Notes: generated by a model not told the origin, from the sequence alone. Shown: positions 50,046 through 63,466, counted from the first letter of the stretch. The stretch: DNA of 64,000 bases from Heracleum sosnowskyi (GCA_030848705.1 CM061245.1:78603564-78667563); one strand, 5' to 3'. Program-made: numbers and translations.

Positions 50046-50840
50046 CTCTGATATCAATTGTTATTCCTAAACAATACTATCACAGGATTGTAGAGGGGGA
50101 TGGGGGGGGGGGGGGGGGGGGGGTTGAATACAATTCTTTAAAATTTGTCAATTCTTTTTCAAACACAAGACAATAAGAACGGAATTGATAATTGCAGAAA
50201 TAAAATAACACACAGCTGAGAAATCTCTGTGAGATTTTATTTGAAGAAATCTCTGTGATGTTTTAGAACATAAACACACAGCTGCAATACAATGTTTTTG
50301 CTTCAGAAATTTACAGAGTGTTTATTACTTAGGCTTGAGAATAATCTATGATTTCTTATCCTACAAAAATATTGCTACACTTGGTTATATACTCCAAGTT
50401 TACAAAATTAATTCTAAGCTACTAAGAGTGACATGGTAGATAAAGCTTAGATGTTTGCTTTTCCATTCTAATTCCATTGGTTCTTGTAATGATTTGCCTT
50501 TACAGCTGAATGTCCTTCTTCAATCAGATGAAAATAGAATGCTTCCTTTTCTTCAGGGTTCCCCAAACTGTTGGTTTCCATGTCCTTTTTGTTCCATCAA
50601 CCCATGTGATCTGTCAGAAGTGTCTCTATCACATTGTCAACTGCTAATTATTGGCATTACATCCATTGAGGTTGATTGGACTCACATCCGTTGATAGCTT
50701 TCTTGACATCCGTTGATAGTGAGCAGACGACATCCGTTGATGAACTAAGTCACATCCGTTGAAGACTGAATTTGTATCTGTTGATGACATCTTCATTTAT
50801 ACAGAATTACAAGGCATAAAGTATTTACAATTAACCAACC
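50046..50840 (-). mobile_element. Sire-0: primer site and truncated LTR-A of a Sirevirus
   Basis: On the minus strand the LTR end GGAATAACA is followed by TTGATATCAGAGC, an initiator-Met-type primer site (50046-50058). Going right, the LTR contains GTAG-AG-(G run)-TTGAATAC with 22 consecutive G at 50102-50123. Five CATCCGTTGA/ATCTGTTGATG-type motifs follow at about 50660-50790. It stops at ATTAACCAACC|TGTTAGG, where Sire-2's LTR begins. LTR-C at 55466 has the same order and continues past that phrase, so LTR-A was interrupted there. Confidence 0.8.
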
Positions 50841-53471
50841 TGTTAGGTCCTGATAAGTTTGTAGAAGGGGGGTTGAATACAAACTATACCGTTTTATCAA
50901 AATTTGTTCGTTTAAGATTAAACAATTTAGAACAAATTAATGCGGAATAAAAACTGAAACAATATTCAAGTTAAATAGAAACTCTATTAAACTTGAAGGG
51001 TGTTACAATTCTGATCACTGATTACAAAGAACTTGATAAAACAAATCTAGAATAAATTCGACATGAATTTATCTATTTTTGTAATAAAAAGGATCGAATA
51101 CTAAAAAGTAGTTCGATATAAAATCTAGGGATTATGATCCGCTAGAAAGCTAAAGCAGTACAAGTGAATGATCCTTATGAATTTAATGTAATGATCAAGT
51201 CAAGAATTAATTCACTTGAAGAAATTAATTGCTTTGGCAGTTCAGAGAAATAAAGACAGAGAGAATGAAAAGTTTATGGTTCTGTGTCTTTTGTTCTTCA
51301 GTTGTAATATATGTTCTGTATCTTTCTTTAAGTCAACTGCCTTGTATTTATATCACTGCATTTCTTTAATCAATCCACGTGCAAATCCACTTGACAGAAT
51401 AAAAGTTTGTACTAGGAAGACTTGCAGGAAAACTATGTATTTGGCCTTGGAAGACTCTCGGGAAGACAAGAAATGAGTAGGGAAGACAACCGGGAATACT
51501 AGGGTTTGGCCTAGGAAGACTTTCGGGAAGACTCACCTGTGAGTCTTCCTAGCTTAAAAAACTAAGTCTTCCTAGTGATAGAGTATATATTTATATATAT
51601 TTTATATGATTTTATTTCTCATATTTATTATATTTTGCATTTAATTGGATTTTTATTTAATAAATTTTAATGTTTTATTGTAGGAAGCAAGGAAATCCTA
51701 AACTTGGAAGGATTGGAGAATAAAGAGCTTAATTTGGAGATTTATTAGAAGGAAAATCGGATTTGTTGGGCTGCCTGCACATAATTCACTGTTTGGGTCA
51801 TATCTTGAGTTCTAGAAGTCAGAATTGGACGATTTAACAGCCCACGCGAAGATAATGGAAATCTCTTTTATTCTAAAGTGGTCCAATTATTAAATTAATT
51901 CAGGAACGGCTCAGATTTACTGAAGAAAAGTCAGCTACGAATTTTCCTTGTAAAACAGAATCAGTTTAGGAAACGTAATTGTACTTTTCTCAAGGCATTA
52001 AAATATTTGAGAATATGTATATAAACATCAGATCTGAGAGAGACATAGATACATATACATAGATACATACAGACATAGAGAGACTGGTACTTTTTCTTCT
52101 TGGAGAAAGATTAAAGGTTTTTTATTCTCTGTTCTTAATATTATCATGTGTTCTTATTATATTATGTGTTTTGTTAGTTTAATTATGAGTGAGTAGTTAT
52201 TTAATCTAGGGTTAAGTTGAACCCTAGTTATGATTGATGTATGATTTTCCATAACCCCCCAGTTTAGTTATGTTGTATGCTCTTGCTTATTGAGTTGTGC
52301 TTAATTAACAATAACATGTCAGACGTGATTATGCGTATTGTTTGAACCTAATATCTATTTATCATCGAAAGTTGGACTTAGATGGTTGTGATTTATCCAA
52401 TAAGGACATGAACTTCTCCATGAAAATAGGTAGAACGGAATGTTAGGAAGTTAGGATGCTGTGTTTAATGTCTCTAAATTGCATGATACCATGAAAATAG
52501 GCTTGAGTGTATTTTAGAGAAGCCATTAATACTCGAGAGAGGTTATTGGTATTTTATAGGGCGCATCTTTCCTCTTGAGTAGCGTATGATTAATTGGGGT
52601 GGAAAATCATAATTGCATTGATTCATGCTAGTGGGGATACTTAATTCTAGATGTTTTAGTTAATTGATAATACAATACAATTTGCTTTAGTATAATATTT
52701 AGATTAATAATCTCTCAACAATTTATTGTGTTACTTGCTTAGTTGAATTGAATCAAGAATAACTAGTGATTGATACGTTTGTCTCTGTGGGATCGACTCT
52801 GACTTACCCTACTACATAGTTAGAAGGATTTGTTAGATATTATTATTTGATAGGCACGCGACAGCCTTGTCACCTAGTTCAATCCTAAGTCTTCCTAGTT
52901 CATTTTCATTCTAATTTAAATAATTAATTAAATAAATTATGTATTAAATTAATTCTTCACAGAATTAAATTAATAAATAATATACTTAATAATATTAATT
53001 ATTTATAAGAGAATAAATAGAATAAGTTGACTTCTTAAACAATTCCAGAATCACTTAAAACTTAGATAATTAACAAACACAATAGTACGTTGACACTCGA
53101 TGCACTGTCTGGTTCATGAGTGACTAACGACAATGTTTGTTCTTTATCTATTTGACTTTAAGCAGTGATTCACTTCCTTCTCATTCAAGAACTCCGTAAT
53201 CAGTATCTTTTTCTATCACCACTTGAAATCTCCGTCACTTTAATAAATCCACTGAGCTTGAATACTTCATTGAGGCTTGATCAATAAATTGAGCTTCTTT
53301 CAATGTAGAATCACTTCAAGTCTGTAGATGACTTTAATCTTCATTCTTTGACAGATATAATCTTCTGAGATTCCTGTGACAATTTTGAATTATTACTTAC
53401 TTATTACAGACTTGTTTAATGTTGAGTTAATTCCTTGATGTAAACAAATAGGCTTAAACATATGCCTTTCA
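50841..53471 (-). repeat. Sire-2 3' LTR (LTR-B), interrupted by a solo LTR
   Basis: Begins TGTTAGGTCC and ends ...CTTTCA (plus view), beside the purine tract (minus AGGGGGAGAT). Without the insert it is about 1.33 kb. It has GTAGAAGGGGGGTTGAATAC near its 3' end and an array of CTAGGAAGACT / AGTCTTCCTAG (51410-51575 and 52878-52905). Confidence 0.82.
51576..52872 (+). mobile_element. Solo LTR, 1,297 bp, with CCTAG target duplication
   Basis: TGATAGAGTAT...CCTTGTCA is flanked by CCTAG (51571-51575, 52873-52877). Near the 3' end it has TCTGTGGGATCGACTC and ATAGGCACGCGACAGCC, phrases I associate with LTR ends of plant gypsy/LARD-type elements. It removed nothing from LTR-B, whose motif array resumes on the other side. 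Confidence 0.85.
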
Positions 53472-53729
53472 ATCTCCCCCTATTTGTTTGTTAGAGAATA
53501 ACAATCAAATACCTAGAGGATAACTCAACTAACTAAACAAGTAGAAATAAGACATTAAAAGCTAAGTAAATAATAACACAAAGTTCTGGATTTCATTTAA
53601 CATTTTCCAGATTCAAACATTACAGGCAAGTACAAGATAGATGTTCCTCTAGACTGAACATATGAATACATTTATCCTATCTTGAATCACCTAAGCTCTA
53701 AACATTTAATATTTACAAACAGAGCTTCT
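53472..53729 (-). other. Sire-2 region between purine tract and env-like stop
   Basis: Short 3' untranslated part of Sire-2 with the purine tract at its left edge. No gene seen. Confidence 0.7.
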
Positions 53730-55465
53730 TCAAATTTCAGACTCAATCATCTCTCCTTCTTCAAGTGCTTCAAGCAAATCCTTGTCCAGAACACGATCAG
53801 ATTCAGAAGTAATGCCACTAGGTCTGACAGGTTGAGTTGTGACTTTCTTCAGCCTATTCTTCATTTGATGATATCTTTTGATATTTGCTATGTAATAGTC
53901 TTGAATCAAATCAGCAACTTCTGTCTTCTCTTGTGTAGCAAATCCTGAAGTCCTCAACATGTTCTCCAAGTAGACAAGATGCTTGGCAGGAAAATCCTTC
54001 AGAGATATTGGATCCACACCACAAGTCTGAAGTGCCCTTCCTTTAAAAAATTTTACTTCATAAGGCACTTCCACCACTTGTGGACTAGCTTTCATTGCAA
54101 AGTCTCTTAGCTGATCATGCAACAGCTCAGCTAATGGAGAAGTTCTTTTAACCTTGCACATGAAGACCCATAGTTCAAAGAGAGTTCTGCTTTCCAGAAG
54201 ATTGAGAGACACTAAGAAAGTTCCCTCATTATGAGTATAAACATAGATCTTCAACTCCTCTCTAACTCTGTCATATCCAGTTGTGATCCTTGAAATCTCT
54301 GCATGAAGAGCTTTCATATATACTGTGTTGTCTGGATTGACCTTCTTGTATCTTTCCAACATGCTAAAAAACTTTTCATCATTATCTGACCCTGTCGGAT
54401 GTGAAAACATCTCTCTAGCTCTATCCCATTCTTCTCCAAGCTTCAGCCTCACATATAACTTCCTGTCCTTGACCTTTATATCATGAAGCCGTTGCTTTTC
54501 TTGATGTTCAGCTTTTTGGATAACTAGGTGCTTTGAGATGATGTCAGAAACTTTAGCATTCTCCTCCTCTCTTCTCTTCAGATCAGCTTTCTGTCTTAAC
54601 AGCTCAGCTTCAAAGGCAGGATCCACTTCAGGTTCATCTTCCCAGTCAGCATAGTCAGCCTCTCCTTCAACCTCCACTTCACCAAAGATATCTTCAGGGT
54701 TTTCTTCAGATTCAATATTGTCAAAATCTCCCTGTTCACCTTGATAGTAGTCAGCATCAGAAAAAGTTAACCTCTGCTTCCCTTTGTCCTTTACAGAACC
54801 AGAACCTTCAGCTTCTCCTCCTCTTTGTTTCTCCACATTCTCCCCCTTAGTTGAGGAATCCTCTACAGTTTGAGCTGTGGAAGCCCTAGGATTCACCTCA
54901 GATGTTCTCCTTATCTCTCCTCTATCTCCTCTTTCATCAGCATCATCCTCATCCTCATCATCTCCCTCAAAGAAAATTCTTTGCTCTTCAGTAGGTTGAT
55001 GTGAATTCTTGATCATATTATACAAGTGCTTCATACCTTCATTCAGATGCTCCATTCCTCCTTCTATCCTGAAAATCCTTTCTTCATTAAACTTTTGATT
55101 TTCATCAGCTGTTTGCAGAATAAAGTCCACCTTGGTAGAAATGGCAGCTATCTCCCTGACACTCTCTGATATTTGAGCATTTGACATTGTAAGATCAGAG
55201 ATGTCTGAAGCCACCGGTACTTGAGATTGTTGGATTGAATTTGAAACTGAATTGCTTCAGTGTTGGATTCATTAGGTTGCCTTCCACTTTCTCCAGTTAA
55301 AACTGCGAGTGGAAAATCCCTTAAGGGAGCCAGAGATGTTCCCTCTGGGAGGGGAGAAAATGATTCTATTTGAGTTGGCGAAGAATCAGATTTTCCCTCA
55401 GATGCCTGTGAAGGCACTTCTACCGTAACTATGGTAGGCACTGTTTCAAAGTCAAAATTAAAGTG
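53730..55465 (-). pseudogene. Sire-2 env-like gene, C-terminal part, cut by Sire-3
   Basis: The frame 53730-55214 (494 codons) has a coiled-coil start, an acidic stretch (EGDDEDEDDADERGD), a Lys/Glu-rich coiled coil and a C-terminal domain with KHLVYLENMLRTSGFATQEK. That domain matches the Sire-1 end (YLISVEKYLRSTGF). An upstream piece in another frame (55148 to about 55465) shows one frameshift near 55205. At 55466 the LTR of Sire-3 begins; the rest of Sire-2 must lie beyond the window. No function is established for this family. Confidence 0.8.
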
Positions 55466-56509
55466 TGTTAATCCCAAATGACCTAACAGAATTGTAGAAG
55501 GGGGGGGGGGTTGAATACAATTCTTGATATTTTCTTAAACTTAAAACACTTTACAAAATAAAACTGAACTGAATAAATAAAAACACAAGATATAAATAAT
55601 TCAGTTGGATTGTTTGATGATCCAACTGAAGTGTTTTTATTGCGGAAATAATCTGTGATACACAAGTACACAGCTGCTCAGTTACAGAGTTGTAGAGAAG
55701 AATGCTCTCAAGGATAGCTAATACAAACTATTTGTTTTTTCTTCTCTTACTCTATCTTAACTGCTACACTTGGTTATATATCCCCAAGTTTACAATACTA
55801 TTTTTGGCTACTCTAAAGTACACTAAAGGTAACCGCCAATAGTTTGCTTTTCATCCCTTTGTCCAGTGGTCCTTGGAGATCCTTGCTTTTGTCTTCATGC
55901 TTATTATGATCACTCCCAAGAGCCCAATTGGAAACTGGAATGTTTCCTTATTCCCCATGTCCATTTTAATGGTTTCCAATGCAAAGTACACTTCCACATC
56001 ACCTTTAGATCTGTTCAGTAAACTGTCACTATCACTTTGTCAACTATTCAGAAAAGCAATAATGATTCGTTGATAGCAGGGAGATGTGTTTCGTTGATAG
56101 CTTTATTCTTCATTCCGTTGATGGTGTTTCTCTTGTTTCGTTGATGAGTAAACTCCATACCGTTGATGGTGTATACTTGTTTCGTTGATAGAGTAATCCT
56201 CATACCGTTGACATGTCTTCACTTAGGCAAAATTACAAGGCATAACATATTTACAATTAACCAACCTATTTTGCCTATCTAGTACTTAGTCAACATGACT
56301 TAGAAAACCTATCTAATACATACATCGAAATGCATATCAAACTGTGAAGTATTGTACAGTGCAATTGCTACAACACTCATTCCGTTGATGAGCTTCCTGT
56401 CAACGAAACACTGCAAAGCATGCTATTCCGTTGACAGTTACAAAATGACTTAATACAAAATCTACTAAGTGTTTTTATAATTATCAGCAAGAACAACATA
56501 TTCCTAACA
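55466..56509 (-). repeat. Sire-3 3' LTR (LTR-C)
   Basis: TGTTAATCCC...CCTAACA (plus view), 1,044 bp, beside the purine tract (minus: GGGGGAGATTG). Same family as LTR-A. It contains GTAGAAG(G11)TTGAATAC and eight or so CGTTGATAG/CCGTTGATGG motifs between 56060 and 56215, with further ones near 56380-56440. Confidence 0.85.
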
Positions 56510-56702
56510 ATCTCCCCCAATTTATGACTGATAGAAAAACAGCCATAAATCAAGAGCCTTGATGATAACAAAAACACTCAGTTAAATTACACATGATAAA
56601 AGTAGAAATTGCATTGAGCTTCATTGAATTTAATTAAAATACAAAGTAGAAAATCTTACTAAACAAGTGCACAGAGTTGCTCCTCTAGACTGAGCAGATT
56701 TT

Positions 56703-58481
56703 TCATCTTTGCCTCTGTGGTCTTGTTTTCTTCCCTTTCCTTGCATTGTTCTCCTCAATCTGAGCTTGAAGTCTTCTGTAGAAAATCTTCTCTTCTTCAT
56801 CTTCATTCCCCAACTTGGATTGCATTATTCTTAGAGTTTCATTGGATGCCTTCTCCAGTTGGTCTTCTATTCTGAAGAATCTTCTACAGTTGTCCTTGTC
56901 TCTGAATTCCATCATCCAAAAAGGTTGGAGATGAATCTTCTTTCCTGTTTGAGGGACCTTCAATACTCTGGGAAGTGCACCAGGCTTGTTCCAGCTAGCT
57001 TTGATTTGGCAGATTTTGGAAACAACTTCAGACTTAGCTGTTTTGGTAAAACCAAAATCTTTCTTCAGGCATTTGAACACAGAAAGCAGTGTCTGATAGT
57101 CTTCTCCCAGAATTCTATGTAGAGGCCAAACCTGTTCTCTCCCACCCTTGTAGACAAACACCAATCTCTCTGGTAGTTTGTAAGAAGCTGCAATTCCTCT
57201 CACTTCAACTAGGTCAACAAGATTGATGTGTAGGTCAGACTCCTCCCTGATATCAGCAATGTAGATGAAGTCTTCTGGGTTGGTAGGAGGTTTTTCAGCT
57301 TGTGGTCTCCTTACTAGAATTGGCTTAGCCTTGGTAGCCCTTTGCTTAGATTTCTTCTTTGGATCCATCTCAAAGAGGAATTTTGGAAAGTTGGCCTCAT
57401 CAAACTCAATTGGCTCTTCCTTTGGCTCAATTGGCTGATCATGGAAATTAACAGGATGTTTAGGATCACAGGCTAACTTTTCCCCTAGAGCTGGATCAGG
57501 AATTGTTGGAGGTGCAGTTGGTACAGAAGAGTCTGATGCAATACTCTGAGAGTCATCATTCTCAAAGGCTATATTTCTCCTAGCTCTTGCCTTTGGTTGC
57601 CTTGTGCTCTTCTTTGCACTCCTTTCCTCTCTGGCTTTTTCTTCTTGCTGTCTTTCTTCTTCATCAAGAGATTGAGCAACTGCAAGTGCTTGCATTGCTG
57701 CTCTTTCTGACTCTTCAGCTTTAGCTTCAGCAAAGTTTGGGTGACCAGCCCAAACACAGATTTGTTGTCCATTCCTGTAGACAATTGCCCTTTGCTTCCT
57801 TACCTCATAGTCATTGCTTTCCTTGCTTTTTGTGATGAGAAGACCAAGAAGCTTGTGCTCATCTGGATAAGGTGCAGGATAGAAAGTCCTTTCTGTATTT
57901 TTGCCCTTTGGTTTAGCAGGAGACTTGGGAGATAGGCTTCTTTGCAATGTAGCTTTTTCCACATCCCTAATGCATGAAGTTTGTCCTTTCTCCTTCCTTG
58001 ATCCTTGAGTGACTCCATGTAGAAGGGGCTCTACCTTATATGAAGAATTGGTTTGTGGCTCCCATTCCGTTGATGCTAAGACCATGGCATTCGTTGATGG
58101 CTCTGTAGAAGAAGCTTGATTCGTTGATGGATCTGAAGTCTTTTCAGAATCAGCTAACTTCTTGATTCTTTCATCTATCCTGGACCAGTGGTCTTTAATC
58201 TGTTCAGCAAGCTGTAGCTTCATAGATGCTTGCTGAATCAGGTCAATGCTGTCCAGTTTAGCTTTACCTGACTCCCCCATAGCTAGTGGCTCCTTTGGCA
58301 GGGAAATGGCTGGGACCATAACCTTTGTGATTTGAATGTCTAGCTCCTTAGATTTCTCCCCCTTTTGGTTATCATCAAGAGAGATGACGGGGAGTCCTTG
58401 AGCTGCCACTAGCTGGGCCAATAGTTGTGTCTGCTTCTCCTGTTCCTTTTGCATCTGAGATAAAGTAGCTTCCACCTTATC
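56703..58481 (-). pseudogene. Sire-3 env-like gene, C-terminal part, cut by a gypsy element
   Basis: Open over about 590 codons from 58481 to the stop at 56703. It holds a coiled-coil stretch (MQKEQEKQTQLLAQL) and a basic and acidic middle. It also holds a module with YPAPYPDEHKLLGLL and KQRAIVYRNGQQICVWAGHP, and a basic end (KKTRPQRQR). The upstream codons visible before 58481 come from the inserted gypsy LTR, so the true start lies outside the window. Three copies of the LTR-C motif (TTCGTTGATG) lie inside the coding part at about 58064-58130. Confidence 0.78.
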
Positions 58482-61400
58482 TGTAACGCCCCCAAATCCG
58501 GGGTCAAAGGATTTGGTCGTCACACTGCACTCTTAATCCAAACAACCTGTTCAATATAAAATCAACACAATAATAATAATAATAATATCTGTGACCCCAA
58601 CTCTACCAAGAATCTTTAAAGGTTATAGTGCTAGAAACAAGAATCCAAAATTTCATTACAACAATCTTTCTTCTTTACAACCATTCTCTTTACACAAATT
58701 CTAATACACCAGTATAACTTCGATAAGAAGTATACCAGGCAACTAACTTTACACAATATATTATTCAATAGAAAACATCTATATACAAAACCTCTCACTA
58801 GCTCCAATGCTCTGGATCAAAACGTCTTTACGCTAACATCTTTCCCCATCTCTGATCAGCTACGCGGACAACTCTCGCCAATACACCTTCTTTCTGGCAG
58901 GCTAAAATATATATAAATAAAACAAGTATGAGCGAACGAATTGCTCAGCAAGCGCATTATTAAATATAATACGAAAGGTTTCCAAAATAAACTTTGGATT
59001 TTCAAATAAACAACTTTTGTTTTTGAAAATTAAAATCTCTAAAATTTTCAAATTAAGTTTGGTAATTTACCACAATTTCTCATTCAGTTTCTCGCAACCG
59101 AATAGTTTTAAAACACAAAAGATTTATATTGGTCGTTACGATGACCGAATCAACAATAACTACAATAGTATGTAGAAAATATGAAATAAATATAACTCAT
59201 ACGTCTTCAAGACCATAGCTTGTACAAAAATACTAATTTTTAAGATAACAGATCTATTCACAACATTTTCTGAAACCAACAACTCTGGAAGGTTAGAATA
59301 ATCAAGGGGTAAGAATGAGCCAACACGCTCGGTCAAGGAATAAAGAACGCACTTCGAGACTTCAACATGGTACCGACTGGATATGCGGTATGAATAAAAC
59401 TCATCAAGATAGATATCTCACGACTGCCAATGGAATCACGGAAGTGGATTACGACTATTTGGAATCCAAATGAATTAGGAGTAAGTGATTTCAGCAAGAT
59501 TGAAACCACCATTTATTAAACCACAACCAACAATTTTTACGCAACGAATAAACCTGAATATCAGGTCATAACTCACAAGTACAAAACATATGGATGTAAC
59601 TCATCCCAGAAATAAGAATTAATATTAGAATTGGATTTTTAACATTTATCAAATCAAAGGTTGTGCTGCTGGCCAGCCACGCAACAACCCCGGACTAGCT
59701 CATGCATAGTCCTCTACGGATCCAAGGCCAATCTGGGCCTAAATTACATCGACCATAAATGGCCCGACCAATAATTGGTCCATTTAAAAAAAAACATTCC
59801 AATCCTATATTATATACGTCAGGTGTCAGAACAATTGACAACCTTACTTCGACAATCAGGTGTCGGAAGAATCGACAACCTAATACAACAATTGCTGGAA
59901 AACTCACGTTCCAGGAAACAGTTCAATTATGAAGAATCCATTAAGGAATAACAATATAATCTAGTATCGACGAGATCGACACAATATGGGGAGGTGCACA
60001 TGAAAAGTGACAATATAATAAGCATCGACGAGTTCGATGTAACAACTGGGATATAATGAAGAATAAACAATGACATGCTCAACAAGGTTAAGTCTGATAT
60101 GAAACAGACAATATGATATCAACAGAAAGTGTAACAAGTCAATATAGAGTAGGGTTCAAAGAATAAACAATAACATGCTTAACAAGATTGAATCTGATAT
60201 GAAACAGACAATATGATATCAACAGAAAAGAGTAACAAGTCAATATAGAGTAGGGTTCAAAGAACAGGCTCTAGATGGCCTCAATAGTTCAAATCATCAC
60301 ATTATGGAAGAATTAATTAAGGTTTACCAATCTGGTAAATGACAAGAGAGTCAAGTTCAAGTTTAAGAAGAATTCAAGGTGAAGTTTATAAATGAAGAAA
60401 ATAAGGGTTTATCAACTTCTGACAGAAATAGTTCAAGTCCTTCGAACATGTACTTATAATAGATAAGCCTTGTACTTGAAGGAAGTAAACTAAATCATGC
60501 ACAGCATATATGAATTCGAATCAGGGAATGGATCAGATGATCGCATTAACAAGAAAGGATAACAAGGTTTGCATAGGTGCAAGGTGAAAAATGGAATACT
60601 TGAAGGGCAAGCAACACCACTTCAGAATTTCAGAATAAGTTTTCCCTCATAGGGTTCACAAGTTCCTGCTCATCTAGGGTTGGTAATATTCCAACTTAGC
60701 ATTTTTAAATCAAGTCTTTTAAAAGAAAGCCTTAGTATACGGCCCATAATTATCTCTTCAAGCTTTTCAATATAATAAGTATATCTTTCCGATCAATATG
60801 AAAATATGAATCTAAACTCAAAAGGTATAAAAGAGTACTCGTCAATTTACGAGATTAAATAACATACTTGCAATTCAATGCAAAGAAATCAACATTTGAA
60901 AATTCAGTAATAAGCATTCAACATGCATACTAATAATTCAAGATAATATCCCTTAATTAATAAGCAAGGGTATAAACACTTGCCTCTGGTCCTTAGCTAT
61001 TTCGTAACGCTGAAACAATACGATTTCCTCCTTATTTTGTCTTGTCGCACGATTCTCTACTTCCGTCCTTCTTTGCTTTAACGCTCTTGCGAATACCACT
61101 AGTCTGCTTTTACCATTTCGAATCCACGTGCCAGCCTCGATAGTCAAACATGAGACTGTACTTAGTCTTCAACGTATAATCCTCATATTTTATAAATGAT
61201 TGTAACTTAACTTCGACGCACTTACCGATCTTACCGATATCTCTGTCGCATAAACATCCGCATCTCAATTGATAGACCAATCGCAATCCACCACATAAGT
61301 AATCCACGTAACTCGCTTGACGACAATCCCCATACTATAAAAAGTCAACATCCAAGTCAACGGCCTCGTAAATCTCACTTTCTAACATAACCGACAAATT

Positions 61401-63466
61401 TCTATCCCATCTACCCCTCGTGATAACATTAGACACAACCAATTACTCAAACAAGTCTCCACACAATTTATTCGCATGCATGACTCACCAACAGATAATT
61501 CACATCATTCACATAACACATTTAAACAAGTAACCGGGTACGTATCAGACGTCCGGTATAATTTACGAGATTAAAAACTCAGACACTAGCCCTAGTACGG
61601 GCATATACGGACTATAAAACACATTACACAACTCATACACATCATATAGCACTTATAACTATTTTTAAAACATCACACAAAGCTTATTTGAATTTAAATA
61701 AGCCACAAACAATTTTTAAATCAAAAATCGGATTTTTAAATCCAATATAAGTATTTTAAATGCAAATAAATCAATTAATAAAATTAATTGACACTCTTTT
61801 AAATGCCCAAACTATTTTTAAATAAATAAACCAAGCTAGAAGATAATTAAACTTAATTTTAATTAATTAAATCTAATTAATAATTAATTATTAAGAATTA
61901 ACTGATTAAAAGAATTAATCAATTAATTAAATAAATTAATTATTAATCAAAAATAATTAAAATAATTAAATTTAATCAATTTTCGAATTTAAATAAATAT
62001 TTAAGAATTTATAAAATTTTCAGAATAATAAAATGTATTTTTAAATCAAAGATATGATTTTTTAGAATTTTTAAAATAATTTTTGAATTATTTTAAAAAT
62101 AAAATCCCAGAAACAGTTTTCTAAAACGAAATTAGGGTTTGAAGAATCAAAACCGGGTCGGTAGGGTTTTGAAAACGGGTCGCCAAGAACGGATATGGGT
62201 CGCCAAGAACAACCCGCCGCCGGCGGAGTTCCGGCAACCCAACCCAGAATCCGGCGACCGTAATCCGTCCAAAACACATGATTTTCAAGGGGGAAAACAC
62301 GGGGATTACTAAGGCAATCACATACTACTTAAATCAACCTCAAACATCACAGAAACTGGTCGAAATCGACTTCCAAGACCGAGAACTGCCGGCGGCGGCT
62401 TTTTCCGGTGAACAGAAAACCGCCCCCAACCTTGACAATCTACACATGTACACAATCAGCATCACACGATCTATTTAGTGGTGCCAACGTAATTGAAAAC
62501 CAAGCAACCAAACTCAGATTCCGGCGAAAACTGGAAAAGTCCGACGAGCTCGGTACAATTCCGATTTGCTCGATTCTGAACACAAAACTCGAATTAAAAA
62601 TCATATATACACTCTACATCACATAACAAACACACCCATACCATCAATTGGCAAGAACAATCAATAACAAGGATTTCCCCAAATCAAATACAAAAATTCG
62701 AAAATAATTAAATAATTAAAAATTGGAAAGATCAGAAAATCATACCCACATGAATTTTGATGATGGATTTGGATAGAGGATGATGAGAGATTCGTTTTGG
62801 TTACAAGAACATCGAAATCGGATTCCGATAACGCCTTCAAAATTGAGTTTGATTCTCAAGAACACGAAGAACACGTTTCAGAGATTTTTAGCTTTTTAAC
62901 TGTAATTAAGCTTTATTATACGCAAAACAAAGTACGATTTGCCTTTTTATATTAAACGGAAAATAATACCCCAAACGACATTTTTGGATCGATACTGATC
63001 CGATAGATTGCTTTAAATACAATTTAACAGAATATATGCTTTAAACCTTTAATAAAGCAGAATACACGTTTCACGAGACGATAAGCATCCATAAAGTACG
63101 GATAACTACAAGTATCGTTTAATTCAAAATATACGAACCAAAATACCTTTATTGCGAATATTTTCGAATGCTTCCTACTTTAACGAATGAAATATTGGTA
63201 CGAACGATATACCAATCTCCCGAATAATTTGGGAACGATCCAAATTTTCTTTTCGATAATTAAAATAAAATAAAATAGTATGACACCCTTTTCAAAATAA
63301 TTTTAAATTCCCCACACATTTCACATAGCACCACAATATCACATATTCAATCATTTAACGAATAACTTAGCACGTTTAAACAGATAAATCATTTAATAAC
63401 TCTTAATATGAAATTAAAATTTCATTTCACATCATATAATAACACGTAATTTTCCCGGATCTTACA
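58482..63466 (-). repeat. 4.99-kb LTR of a Ty3/gypsy chromovirus-like element
   Basis: Minus view: TGTAAGATCCGGG...GGGGGCGTTACA, 4,985 bp. The purine tract AAGGGGGGAAGGA lies beside it at 63467-63481, so this is the 3' LTR of an element whose body continues to the right. It sits inside Sire-3's env-like frame; the left flank is TTATC and the partner copy is outside the window. Its end shares CCCCAAATCCGGGGTCA with the solo LTR at 11804. A minus-strand TTAATATAAAAAGG near 62945 could be its TATA box. Small open frames inside it have no recognisable content. Confidence 0.85.
60061..60261. repeat. 100-bp tandem duplication inside the gypsy LTR
   Basis: GAATAAACAAT at 60061 restarts at 60161. 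Both units run through TGAAACAGACAATATGATAT to TATAGAGTAGGGTTCAAAGA with a few differences. Confidence 0.88.

Noticed and set aside
53682..53948. Plus-strand frame over the end of the Sire-2 env-like gene
   Set aside because: It is antisense to the conserved C-terminal domain and has no own support.
62071..62478. Frames with Pro/Arg-rich translation around CCGGCGGCGG
   Set aside because: They lie within the 5-kb gypsy LTR, overlap on both strands and show no family pattern.
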